Positions 54,561 through 64,000 of a stretch of DNA of 64,000 nucleotides are shown in pieces. Source of the stretch: Delphinus delphis. Its lineage: Eukaryota; Chordata; Mammalia; Artiodactyla; Delphinidae. How positions within the stretch are numbered: the first letter of the stretch is position 1; each line of letters begins with the position of its first letter. The position numbers and the translations under genes were made by a program. The notes below the pieces were generated by a model. That model was not told the origin of the DNA. It was given only the letters and a program-made list of their open reading frames with translations, and made no database searches. The stretch is taken from NCBI RefSeq assembly GCF_949987515.2, contig NC_082702.1:55335600-55399599 (forward strand), read 5' to 3'.

Positions 54561-55899
54561 ATTGTTTCACCAGGGGCTCCAAGAGCCTATACTGGGCTCC
54601 GACCCAGTTTAGGGAGACAGGGAATGTTGCCATGAGCTCTGAGGGGTGTGGGCAGGTGGGGAGGGAAGGGGGCTGACGAGCATCCAAAGGCCACAGCCCA
54701 GGGAAGGCCCCCCCTAGTGGGGAAGGCTAGGGGCGTACGAGGAAATGAAGCCCGGGGTCTGGGGAGAAGGCCTCAGATGAGGCCTGGTGCACCACATGGA
54801 AGGTTCCGGAACAGCTGCCCATCCTCTCCATGTCTGCACATCAGACAGGACCCAAGTGAGATCTGCCTCCTCCGCTGACCCTCTGGCCACCAAGCGTGAC
54901 GTTCCCACTGTGCTCTGGCCCCTGTCCCCTCTCCTGCGGGGACGGCCTCTCCTCGGGCCCACTTCTGCGTCCCGAGGACAGCGTTCCCACCGCCAAGGGC
55001 ATCGGCGGAGACTGGAAGTAGGCTAACAGCTTCCAGATGTCCATGAACCCAGCCTGGCTTCTAGAGGGACTGTTTGGCTTTCCAAGGTTTATCAACAGCA
55101 GGATAAGTTCCCCTCCTGACCCTCGTGAGGCCAGGGGCCTCCAGCCTGGCCGGCTGAGCACACGGCAAGCCCCGGGCATCTTGATGTGGGCCCTCCAGTG
55201 TTTCTGCCCCGATCAGGATAGGAGGGGCTCCTAATGCCCAAATGGCCGGATTCTGCCCCAAAAGAGAGATGGCTGGAGGCAAATCCGGCGAACCCGAGGG
55301 AAGGTTGGCTGAGCTGGGAGGATCCTGGCCGTGCCTTTGACACGAGCACAGCACTGCCAGCCACAGGAAGCCCCAGCCTCTACGACCCCACCCGGCCCAG
55401 GCACCCCCTCCCCGCCCCCCCGTCTGCCGCCCGCTGAGCTGACGGCAACCACTCTGACCTCGGGGCTCAGCCCGGAAGCAGGGTGGGGAGGGAGGGCTGG
55501 TTCCGGAAGACAGGACATGTGGCCTGTCTTTCCAGGTAGATGTTAGCAGCCCTCCCTCTGACTCACTTGGTGGAAGAAGCTCACATGAGCAGCCCCGCTC
55601 CCTGACCCCGGGAGGGCCCCAGGCACCACGAACTCAACACACAGACGGCTCATCGCTCTTCTTCCAGAAGCTTCCAGGGGCCTTTGTGCTCCAGACGCTG
55701 GTGATTCCCACCATCAAGCCGGCCCTGCAGAAGCTGGGGCATCTCATCCTTTTCCTCCGTGTTCAGGGGACGCCACCCGTCCGGAATCTCCGCCCGTCCC
55801 GAGCTCCCCCCGCCCCTCCTCTGCCCACATCCCTCCTCCTCTGATCAGCAGCTCCAGCTGGTCTCGCCGGAGTTCAGCCTTGCCCACTCTGGTGGGTTT
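54561..55899. other. GC-rich intergenic DNA, nothing recognised
   Basis: No gene or named repeat. Open frames are short and overlap on both strands. Confidence 0.4.
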
Positions 55900-56340
55900 C
55901 GTTTCGGTTCTAAAATACTTTATTGAGGTGAAATTACATAAAAGGAACGCTTTTAAAGGGATCACTTCAGTGGTATTTAGCACGTTCACAGTGTTGTAAA
56001 GCACCACCTCCATCCGGTTCCAAAGCCTTCCCCTCACCCCGGAGGAAAAGCCCACACCAGTTAGCCAGTTTCTCCCTCTTTCCGTCTCCCCCAGCTCCTG
56101 GCAGCCAACAGCCTACTTGCTGCGTCTATGGGTTTATCCCTTCTGGATGTCCCGTGTAAATGGAGTCACACGCTCTGTGACCGATGGTGTCTGGCTTCTC
56201 TCACTTGGCATAAGGTTTTCGAGGTTCATTCATGTCGTAGCTGTGTCAGTGCTTCCTTCTTTCTCTTTTATGACCTAATCATATCCCACCATCAGGACAG
56301 CCCACCCTTGGTTTATCCATTCACTGGCTCACGGGCAGGG
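55900..56340 (-). mobile_element. Old L1M 3' fragment
   Basis: CTTTATTGAGGTGAAATTAC, TTCACAGTGTTGTAAAGCAC, CACTTGGCATAAGGTTTTCG, AGGTTCATTCATGTCGTAGC and TGGTTTATCCATTCACTGGC follow the antisense 3' end of an old L1. Confidence 0.8.
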
Positions 56341-57434
56341 AGAGAAGGAAGGAATCGCATCTCCTCCTAGGCCAAAGCCTCTTGCACTCCATTTGGGGGT
56401 CTCCTCAAGGCCCCCCGAGTTCCTAATGCCACGTAGGAGCGGGTCTCCCCGTTGGGTCAGCTCGTGTGAGCCGAGGCCGTTGGTCAGGGAAAGCCCCGGC
56501 CTCTCTCCGAGGGCTGAGTCGTCTTCTCAAAGCCGATTGACATTTCCACTTAAAAAGACCGTTGTTCAGCCTGAAAAAGCCCAGTGTTTCCGGCCTGCGT
56601 GTTGCTTGTTCAGCTGTGGCTGGGCTGGGCCAGGCCAGCTCAGGGCTTTCAACGTACCGAGCCTTTAAATGACCCCCGATCTGGCTCAGTTTTAGCTGCC
56701 TTTGGCCCACCTACCATCTGTAAGCCATTTCCTGCCCGCTGCTGGCCCTCGCCTCTCATTTACCAGAGGCAGAGCCGTGAGGCTGGGCCGCAGGGCAGAT
56801 CCTGGGCGGGGCCGGCGGGGCAGGAACAGAGGATGGGCTTGGCCAGAAGCTGGTACTTGGTCTCGATCATGCTTTCATGCCACCTTGCCTCGGTCAGAAG
56901 GGTATGTGGTGAATTTCATGCTGCGGACAGGCCCCCACGCCAACCGGAAGGAAGTTGTACCGGGGCAGCCTCGGGTGCCCGAGCGGAGTGATGGTCACAG
57001 CTGACAGTAGGAGCCCCCTGCTTGAGGCTCACAGCAGCCCATCGTGCACTTATAAAGGGGGAAACTGAGGCCCCTGGGGCCCTGGCTGATTCTGGCAGAG
57101 GCGGCCGGGTAATTCCCCTTCCCTTCGCCTTTCCTATTCAGGGCAAGCTCGTTAAGATGTTTTTCCCTCCTGCAGCATTTCCGTGTGTATCACGCGGGAT
57201 TCCTGCACGTTGCATCAGGCTGAGGCCGGGACTGGGCCTGAAGTCGCACCTGTCCCGTCCGACTCCCAGGCCGCCATCCCAGGAGCACTTGCGCGCAAAG
57301 CCTCACCTCGGGGGTGTGATGTGGGGACGCTGACCCCAGACACTGTGTGTTTGGGAGTTTCCTCCAGCACCTATCGCACAGTGAGCACTTAATTGATTTA
57401 GTCATTTATTCATTTAATGATTTATTCTTTTACT
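56341..57434. other. GC-rich intergenic DNA, nothing recognised
   Basis: A possible antisense MIR remnant near 57040 (GGGGGAAACTGAGGCCCCTG). No gene supported. Confidence 0.4.
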
Positions 57435-58365
57435 AAATAGGTACATGTTGAGCACCGACTGCGTGCCGGGCACTATGCTAGGTGGTAGGAATGTCCATGC
57501 TCGTGTGTCTGTGTGTTTCTGAGTGTGTCGAGGGGGTATGTGTGTGTGTTTGAGATATTTCTATGTGACGAGCAGATGGTGGGTCACAGGTGACAGATGG
57601 CAGGAGTGGTCCTTCTCCATGTTCCTCACAGGGGGCAGGGGAGTTCTCATCGTTATAGGGACTGAGGGACCCCAGCTAAAGGAGCAGCCGCCATCTCAAC
57701 TTTGTGGCAGGGGTCACATTGGCGATTAAAGGCTCTCACCTAGGCAGTGACGTGTCCCCACCACAAGGGGGCGGAAAACGCAATCCTACCAGGTGCCCGG
57801 AAGAATGAGGTCCAGAGATATTCGGAGACCGGCACTAACGTCTACTATCACTGCAATATGGGCGTTATGTGGGCCTGAGGGTCCGCAGGGAACACCGTAA
57901 CTCACGCAGTGACGGTCTAGCTGGGGACACAGTGAACGAACCACGACAGAATTAATGATTTAATTGCATCCATGGCAAGGGCTACCAAGAAGCGCAAGAC
58001 ACCAGGGCACCAAACACGGCCACATAACCTCATTGGGGGGTTGGAAGACCTCCCTCTGCGGCTGAGCTGATGCTTAAGATAAAACCTAAAAGATGTTGAC
58101 TAGGGTTCTGTAGGTTGAGATGAATGGGAGAGCCTCTGAGAAGTGGGCAGAGTGATGGCAAAAGCCCTGTGGATGCAGGAAGTGTCCTCGCCAGGAACTG
58201 GAAGCAAGCCATCACTGCTGGAGCACAGAGCGTGGAGATGGAGATGAAGTTGGAAAGGTCAGCGGCCAGATCATTCACGGCCTTGTAAGCGGGTTTATGA
58301 AGCTGGCCTGTATCCTAAGAGCCATGGGGAGCCACGGAAGGTTTTCAGAAGGGGGTTGGAGCTGG
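57435..58365 (+). mobile_element. Interrupted L2 LINE 3' region
   Basis: ATGTTGAGCACCGACTGCGT then GCCGGGCACTATGCTAGGTG (57445-57485) are L2. The L2 order resumes at about 57890: GCTGGGGACACAGTGAACGA, CCAGGAACTGGAAGCAAGCC and CGGCCTTGTAAGCGGGTTTA. The middle part (57690-57850) resembles another old repeat also seen at 60690-61050. Confidence 0.6.
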
Positions 58366-59829
58366 ACAGCGCCCTCTGGTGGTTGTGTGAGGACTGGCGT
58401 CCGCAGCGCTCTCGGCCAGGGCTTGTCCTGAGCTTGTGTCTAAGCCCTTGCCCGCAGGCTGTGGAGATGCAATCCTTCTGAGACTGCCCGCCCCGTTAAT
58501 GCTGGTGGACACAGCTCCCAGGGGCCAGCCTCCCAAATGGCATGCCACCAAGCCACGCTGTCCAGGAGACAGCAGACGGACATGCCAGGGCTGCGTGGAG
58601 CAGACCCAGACAGCGAAAGGTCTGGCTGGCCTGCGTTTTCTCCAACGGGTGCCTGGTCTGGGTCTGACTTCAGACAGGACGGGAGGGACCCTGATTACCT
58701 TCCCGTTCGCATCCTGGGTAATCTCAGACCTCACATGGGTGTGTGCTTGTGAGTGTTCGGACAGACACCCCCCCCTCCCCAAACGAGGGCCGATGGAATG
58801 ATGGCCACTCAAATCCCCCCGTATTACCAAAGGCAGATAAACGCCAACCAGCCAGAAGCAGGGGATCCCGTGGCCGCTGCCCCCACCCTCCCTTGCATGC
58901 TTGTGGCCTGTTTCTGCCTGAAACTGCAAATGCTTATCACAGGCGAGTGATGAGTCATGGCTTGGGTTCTTCCTCAAAGGACAGCCTCGAGCAGGAGACG
59001 TTTATCAGCTGCTTTTCTTCTTTATTTTCAGACAGGGCGATTGAGCCAAATGAACTTTGTGGAGAGGTAGAGGAGATGTTTTTCCTCCTTCATTTTCGGA
59101 AAGTGTGACCGTTCCAAAGTGCACTCAAGTCTCCCTCTGGCCCCGGAACCCAGTTTCCCTTCCCAGTCGCCAGTACCTGCCCTTGCAGACGAGCAGGCAC
59201 AGGGCAGCAACCACGGATCCACCAATTTCTACAAAAGTTGTCCTCCCGTGAATATGCTCTGTTCCTTGCCGGCTACTGGCTTTACTCCTGTAGGGGAAGA
59301 AGATTTGGAAATAGCCCAGTAATTTTTTGGGGGGTGCCCCTATCAGCACCCCTTCTGCTATCACAACAGGGCCACGAAATGTGGCTTGTTGCTCAGGGCG
59401 GAGGAGAATGACTACAAAGGTATAAACATACAGCTTTGAGCAGGAAAATAATTGAGTTTTCTTTCTAATCCTTGGTGAGACAGTGGTCTTGAAAGCCGGG
59501 CTTTCAAGCATGAATAAATATTCCTGGAATTCCCATTGCTGAGCCGTGTCCCATGAAGAGTCACGCAGGAGGACTGACCTCGGTGTGAATCAGGGCCGGG
59601 AGGTTGCAAGAGGCAGCTGAGGGAAGAGAAAAGCACATGGAGAGGAAGAGCTGGGGGGCAGGGCCAGTGGGAGAGACAGAGACTGGCTGCAGCCCTCTGC
59701 TGGGGAGACGGAGGCCCCATGCAGCCTTTCCCCGCTCCCCGGTGGGCCTGGAAAGGTGGCCCATGGCAGAGAGCCTCATTGTGGGCCCACGCAGCAGTCA
59801 AGGTCCAGCCCAGGAAGCAGACAGCCTCC
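58366..59829. other. Intergenic DNA, nothing recognised
   Basis: A weak exon-like pattern (TTATTTTCAG, then GTAGAG 36 bases later at 59031-59072) has no protein support. No gene or named repeat is supported. Confidence 0.35.
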
Positions 59830-60689
59830 TGGGCATTTCAGTGGAGGGTACTGAATGCAGGGAATTGATGATGCAGGTGATGGAATGGCTGAGAAGCTGG
59901 ACAGAGGAAGGAAAGGACCAGGAGGGGATTTGAAGGCAAAGAGGCCCAGCCCAGCACCGCTTCCCAAATGGCCCCTAATGATAGAATAGAAACGGTGGAG
60001 ACTGGGGCCCGAGAGAAGACCCCTGCTTCCCATGCTTGGGAGTGGCATGCGCGGGTTTGAGAAGTTCCGTGTGCCCCAGTGGGGAATGTGGAATAGGGCC
60101 GAGGGGGCAGGTTGGTGAGCTTCTGGGGGGAGGGGGTCACCACTGGAAGGACCACAGGGACCCTGATGGAGGATCACGGAACGGTGAAGCTGGGGAGCGG
60201 TCAAAGTAACATCTGGATTCAGAGAGTCCCCCAACTCAGATATCGTAATGCGAGCGAAAGAACAGCAGCGTGGCTCTAAGAGATGACAAAGCCCTGCTGT
60301 GAAAACCCAAGGACAGTTTGAACAGAATGAGTCCGTGAAACGTGAGAGTAGAAAATAGCTGTATTCCTAAGGAAGCCTCTAACGTGATTTTAAATATGAA
60401 TGTGTACATTAATAAAATAAATATTATGCACATATATTTTAAAGGAGAGCAAAGAACGATCACTCGTTTTTGCTCATCCGTAAATTTCAACAACCCCACT
60501 GCACAGCTTGAGAAACGCCTGCCCCGTGCTCAGCTCTCCCAGCTCCCGAGTTACGCGTTATTCAGTGGTCTCCTCGGCAGCTGTGCTTTTTCTGCAAACT
60601 CAGCATCCTCTTCCTCATTCTGCATTTTAAGTGCTTTTTGCGGAGAGGAGTGGAGCTGAAACTCAACCCCCGCCCCCCGCCAGTTGGCA
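59830..60689. other. Intergenic DNA, nothing recognised
   Basis: No gene or named repeat. AT-rich around 60385-60440. Confidence 0.4.
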
Positions 60690-61060
60690 GAAATATAGTT
60701 TACTAGTTAAGGGTATGCTAGCTGCCCCAACAAGCAAGTCTCCACATTTCAATGACTTTAAATGCAATTGAAGTTTGTTTTCCTCTCGATAATGGAGAGC
60801 AGGTGTTAAGGGCTTTTCCACAAGGCAATTTAGCAACTGAAGGCAGAGAAGTCTGCCAGCCCCCAGGAGCCCTTTGCTTCCAGCTGGTGGGAAGGGACAG
60901 GGCAGGAAGGAGCAGGTGTGGGAGGTTTTTAGAGGAGCACATGACTTCCACGTGAATCCCATTGGCCAGAATTCAGTCACGTGACCTCGCCTGACGGCAA
61001 GGGACGCTGGGAAATACCAGTCCGGCTGTGTGCCCTGGAGGAAGAGGAAGCGATTGGGGT
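60690..61060. mobile_element. Old LTR-like repeat, family uncertain
   Basis: CATGACTTCCACGTGAATCC, CATTGGCCAGAATTCAGTCA, CGTGACCTCGCCTGACGGCA and GGGACGCTGGGAAATACCAG match the pattern of a common mammalian LTR-like repeat. A related remnant is at 57690-57850. No viral coding sequence is visible. Confidence 0.4.
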
Positions 61061-61633
61061 GTGAGGTGGTGAGCGGCCAGATGGTCTCCGTCACACGCGG
61101 ACCCCGTGAGCTTGCCTGTGCGACGCCGTTAAACGTCCCCCTGTAGACAGAGCTGGGGGGAAGGCTGCCCTTTGGAACTTTGTTCCCATGTCCCGTGTCC
61201 CACGCGGCAACCTCACTTCAGTGCTCGCTGCACAGAATCGGAGGACTGGCTAAGACATGGTCCCCGGCCTCTGGGGCTTTCTGTGTCCCTGGAGTCAGCA
61301 GACGCAGGAAGAGAGGCCTGAGCGAGGCATGATGTCAGAAGTCCACACTGGCACCCGTGGGGCAGGAAGATGCCTCGGAGCTTCAGTGAAAGGCCCACAG
61401 CTGAGGGCAGCTCCCCATTCTCGACGGGGCGGCCTGCCGTGTCTCCAGGGCTCACCCAGAGCAGCCAGGCCTCGGCGCCTCACCACCGTCAGCCGGTCCC
61501 GCCCCTCCAAGCGGGGCCGGGCCCTGCGAGCTGCAGCTTACGTGCAGGTGGGTTATTCACGTGTGGGGTCGCGCGTTCTGGCTACGGTCGAGTTTCCCAC
61601 CCTCAGGTCCCACCATGGGAGCTGGCTAATTCC

Positions 61634-61635
<2 letters not shown>
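61061..61635. other. GC-rich intergenic DNA, nothing recognised
   Basis: Several overlapping frames of 70-146 codons run into the GT array and are not credible. Confidence 0.4.
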
Positions 61636-61685
<50 letters not shown>

Positions 61686-61690
61686 CGCGC
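61636..61690. repeat. (TG)n followed by (CG)n array
   Basis: About 20 TG units followed by about 7 GC units, an unbroken 55-base alternating purine-pyrimidine run. It forces Cys-Val and Ala-Arg repeats in artefactual frames. Confidence 0.97.
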
Positions 61691-61849
61691 TGGGTAGGGG
61701 GTGCCCCGTGTGCTGCAGGACGTTAACCAGCAGCCCCGACCTCTCTGCCCAAGACACCCTTAGCACAGCTCTGAGTTGTGACAACCAAAAGCGTCTCCAG
61801 ACCTTGCCAGCTGTCCCCTGGGGGGCAAAACCGTTGCCAGTTGAGAGCC

Positions 61850-61915
61850 ATTGGCCTGGAGAGTGGTTCTCACACCTGATTGCACATTTGAATCACCTGG
61901 AAGCTACAGACAATG
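61850..61915. mobile_element. MER5-type MITE fragment
   Basis: GTGGTTCTCACACCTGATTG then CACATTTGAATCACCTGGAA is the MER5A end. Confidence 0.7.
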
Positions 61916-62395
61916 ACCATTCCAGACCCCGCACGTCCACTCCTAGGTGTGGGCCTGAGATAAATGAGGCGCGTCTACGAAAGACTGTAGGACTATGTTC
62001 CTGTGGGCGTATTATTAATAGCTGATGGCTGGGAACGGCCCAGATGTCCTTCCATAGGAGACTAGATGAACAAATCGTATATATTCATATAGTGGAATAA
62101 TACTCACCAAGAAAGACAAAAAAAAACCCAAAACAGGCATGAATTGCACTGCTATGAAGTTGAGCAAAGGAGGCCTCCCACAAGAGTACATGTCGTGTGA
62201 TCCCTCGTATATGGGGCTCAGGAACAGGCAAAGCCAGTCTATCGTGATAGAGGTGGGGAGAGTGGATACTTCCGGGGAGGGTAGTGACCAGAAACCTGGG
62301 ACGCTGGGAATGTTCTGTCTTGGTCTCCATGGTGACACGTGGTGTGCGCATATAACGAGATTCATCGTGCCGTGCACTTGAGATTTGCACTGTTA
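61916..62395 (+). mobile_element. Old L1M 3' fragment
   Basis: GGCCCAGATGTCCTTCCATA, CATATAGTGGAATAATACTC, AGTACATGTCGTGTGATCCC and TCATCGTGCCGTGCACTTGA run from late ORF2 into the 3' UTR of an old L1. Confidence 0.75.
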
Positions 62396-62402
62396 CACCT
62401 TG

Positions 62403-62826
62403 TATTCGCCTCCTGTGACAGCTGTAATAATTACCAAAACTTGGTGATTTAAAGAAACAGGAGTGTATTCTCTCAGAGTTCCAGAAGCCAGAAGTGTGAA
62501 ATCAGGTGTCGCAGGGCTGTCCTCTCTCTGGAGGCTCTGGGGGAGGGACTTTCTTTATCTCCTCCAGCTTCTGGTGGCCACTTGCTCTCCCGGCTTCTGC
62601 TGTCACACTGCCTTGTCCTCTGTGGTTGTGTAATCTCCCTCTGCCTCCCTCATAAGGATACGAGTGATTGCATCTCAACCCACCAGATAATTCAGGATAA
62701 TTTCTCCATCTCAGGATCCTTAGTTACATCTGCAGAGTCTTTGCCATATAAGGTGACATTGACAGGTCCCAGGGATTCGGACCTGCTATGTTTGGGGGCC
62801 CTTATTCAGCCCACTGCGCAACTAAA
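62403..62826 (-). mobile_element. MaLR-like (MLT1-type) solo LTR
   Basis: CTCCTGTGACAGCTGTAATA, CAGAGTTCCAGAAGCCAGAA, CTCCAGCTTCTGGTGGCCAC, CAACCCACCAGATAATTCAG and GGGGGCCCTTATTCAGCCCA cover most of a reversed LTR. It has no internal retroviral genes. Confidence 0.65.
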
Positions 62827-63119
62827 TTTAAAAGAAAAATTTTAATTACCGGTGTGATGGCCCCACTACACACCAACTGAATCAGACTCTCTGCTGTTTC
62901 TGTTGATAAGTTACACAGTCCTGGGCGTAGCGGGTGGAGAGACACTGATCTGGAGGTGGTTCTTCCCTTGTCAGCGCGTTCGGAAGGGTAGGGATGTGCC
63001 TGTCTTGCTCGTCACTTACTGCAGTGCAAAGTTGACTTAACGCTAAACATGGAATGAATTGATACATGAATGAATATAGTTACTACTAAGATCTGTTTTT
63101 TGCTCGTAAGACTTCTGAC
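62827..63119. other. Intergenic DNA, nothing recognised
   Basis: Possibly a diverged L2 remnant near 62990-63080. No gene. Confidence 0.35.
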
Positions 63120-63895
63120 GCCAAACACGTAGATTTTCTCCACCAAGCAATTCTCCAGTTCTCTGTGGACGCCAGCTGGGTGTCCCACAACTTAATTCGA
63201 TTCTGATACTAACCACCCAGAGTGAGAGCAGACCCCACGGTTAAGGGCTCAGTCCCGCAAGACTGCCCCCACTTCAGATGCCAGTCACAAGTGGTGGGTC
63301 CCCAGTTCACCCACCCTTCCTTCTGACTTGGCAACAAATCAAGGAATCCCACAACCCCCTCCTCAGGTTCAATAATTTGCTATAATGGTTCATAGAACTC
63401 AGGGAAATACTTTCCTTACATTTACTTTTATTGTAAATCCTTTACATCTATTGTAAAGGATACAGATGAATAACGAGACGAAGAGGTACGTAGTGAGAGG
63501 TCTGGAAGGGTCCCAAGTGTGGGAGCTTCTGTCCCCGTGGAGTTTGGGGTGCACACCCTCTCGACACGTGGGTGTGTTCACCAACCCAGAAGCGTTTTCA
63601 TGGAGGTTCCATTATGTAAGCATGGCCGATAACCTCATTTGCCGCTGGGGATGCCCCACGTGCCTCCCTGGAGGTCGGGGATGGAGCTGCAAGTTCCAAT
63701 AATCACATGATTGGTGCCTCCGGCACCTGGCCCCCGTGCTGAAGCTCTCTGGGAGCCGCCAAGGATCACCTCGTTAGCATGAACTCAGGTGTGGTGGAGA
63801 GGGGCTTGTTACGGATAACAAGGACACCCCATCAGCAAAGTACACAGGTTTTAGGACCAAATATACATTCTTTTTCTGTCACGGTATCACAAGAA
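63120..63895 (-). mobile_element. ERVL-type (MLT2-like) LTR
   Basis: GAACTCAGGGAAATACTTTC, CATGGAGGTTCCATTATGTA, AATAATCACATGATTGGTGC, CATGAACTCAGGTGTGGTGG and AGGACCAAATATACATTCTT keep the reversed order of an old ERVL LTR. No gag, pol or env sequence is attached. The left edge is approximate. Confidence 0.55.
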
Positions 63896-63904
63896 AGGAT
63901 GAGT

Positions 63905-64000
63905 GCGGCCACAGTAAATTGGGATGCTCTAAAGTCAGACGACCCAGCTTCAAACCCAGCCCTGCCGCTTATGGGCTGAGTGACCGTAACCAAGGCCCCT
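63905..64000 (+). mobile_element. MIR SINE fragment, cut by the window end
   Basis: GATGCTCTAAAGTCAGACGA, CCCAGCTTCAAACCCAGCCC and TGAGTGACCGTAACCAAGGC are the sense 5' half of a MIR. Confidence 0.75.

Noticed and set aside
59031..59072. A short exon-like segment between a TTTTCAG and a GTAGAG
   Set aside because: There is no protein similarity, no matching neighbour exon and the donor is weak. Such pairs arise by chance.
63120..63895. A possible intact endogenous retrovirus at the window end
   Set aside because: Only LTR-like sequence is seen. No viral coding region, primer-binding site or second LTR is recognisable.

Overview
This is mammalian nuclear DNA, almost certainly from a cetacean and probably a toothed whale. 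It carries at least fifteen tRNA-derived CHR-type SINEs in three forms: long (about 340-370 bp), a compact form of about 205 bp with a distinctive internal block, and a short form of about 110-140 bp. It also has 5'-truncated cetartiodactyl-type L1 elements and a background of MIR, L2, MER5-type, MaLR and old L1 fossils. I saw no BovB or Bov-tA elements, which argues against a ruminant. The species call is inference from repeat content.

Layout. Positions 1-20.7 kb hold the 3' end of one host gene on the + strand, CRISPLD2: the last three coding exons (2264-2339, 8730-8863, 18347-18401), their introns, and a repeat-poor 3' UTR of about 2.3 kb ending at an AATAAA signal (20706-20711). The exons encode the last 87 residues, mostly the second LCCL domain of a secreted, lipopolysaccharide-binding CAP-family protein. 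From 20.7 to 64 kb I find no further multi-exon gene, and this stretch reads as intergenic. The neighbour expected from human 16q24.1, ZDHHC7, was not seen.

The most structured intergenic segment is 34.69-38.04 kb. An internally deleted Tigger1 DNA transposon was hit by three SINEs and by a processed copy of ATP6V0E1 mRNA. The retrocopy has an intact 81-codon reading frame, a 3' UTR, a polyadenylation signal, a poly(A) tail and a 12-bp target-site duplication. A second nest lies at 45.9-47.16 kb: a MER5-type element split by an L1, itself split by two SINEs. Other items are a degenerate 370-bp trinucleotide tract (42.06-42.43 kb), an ATCC array (30.3-30.64 kb), GT arrays at 33.5 and 61.6 kb, a local duplication of about 180 bp (38.97 and 40.0 kb) and a perfect 13-bp-arm inverted repeat (29.05 kb).

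No operon, CRISPR array, tRNA or rRNA gene is present, and I see no new defence or metabolic system. Nearly all long open frames are repeat-derived or chance frames in GC-rich DNA. The observations worth following are the ATP6V0E1 retrocopy and the nested-insertion chronology. Repeat family names are assigned from memory of consensus sequences, without a database search.
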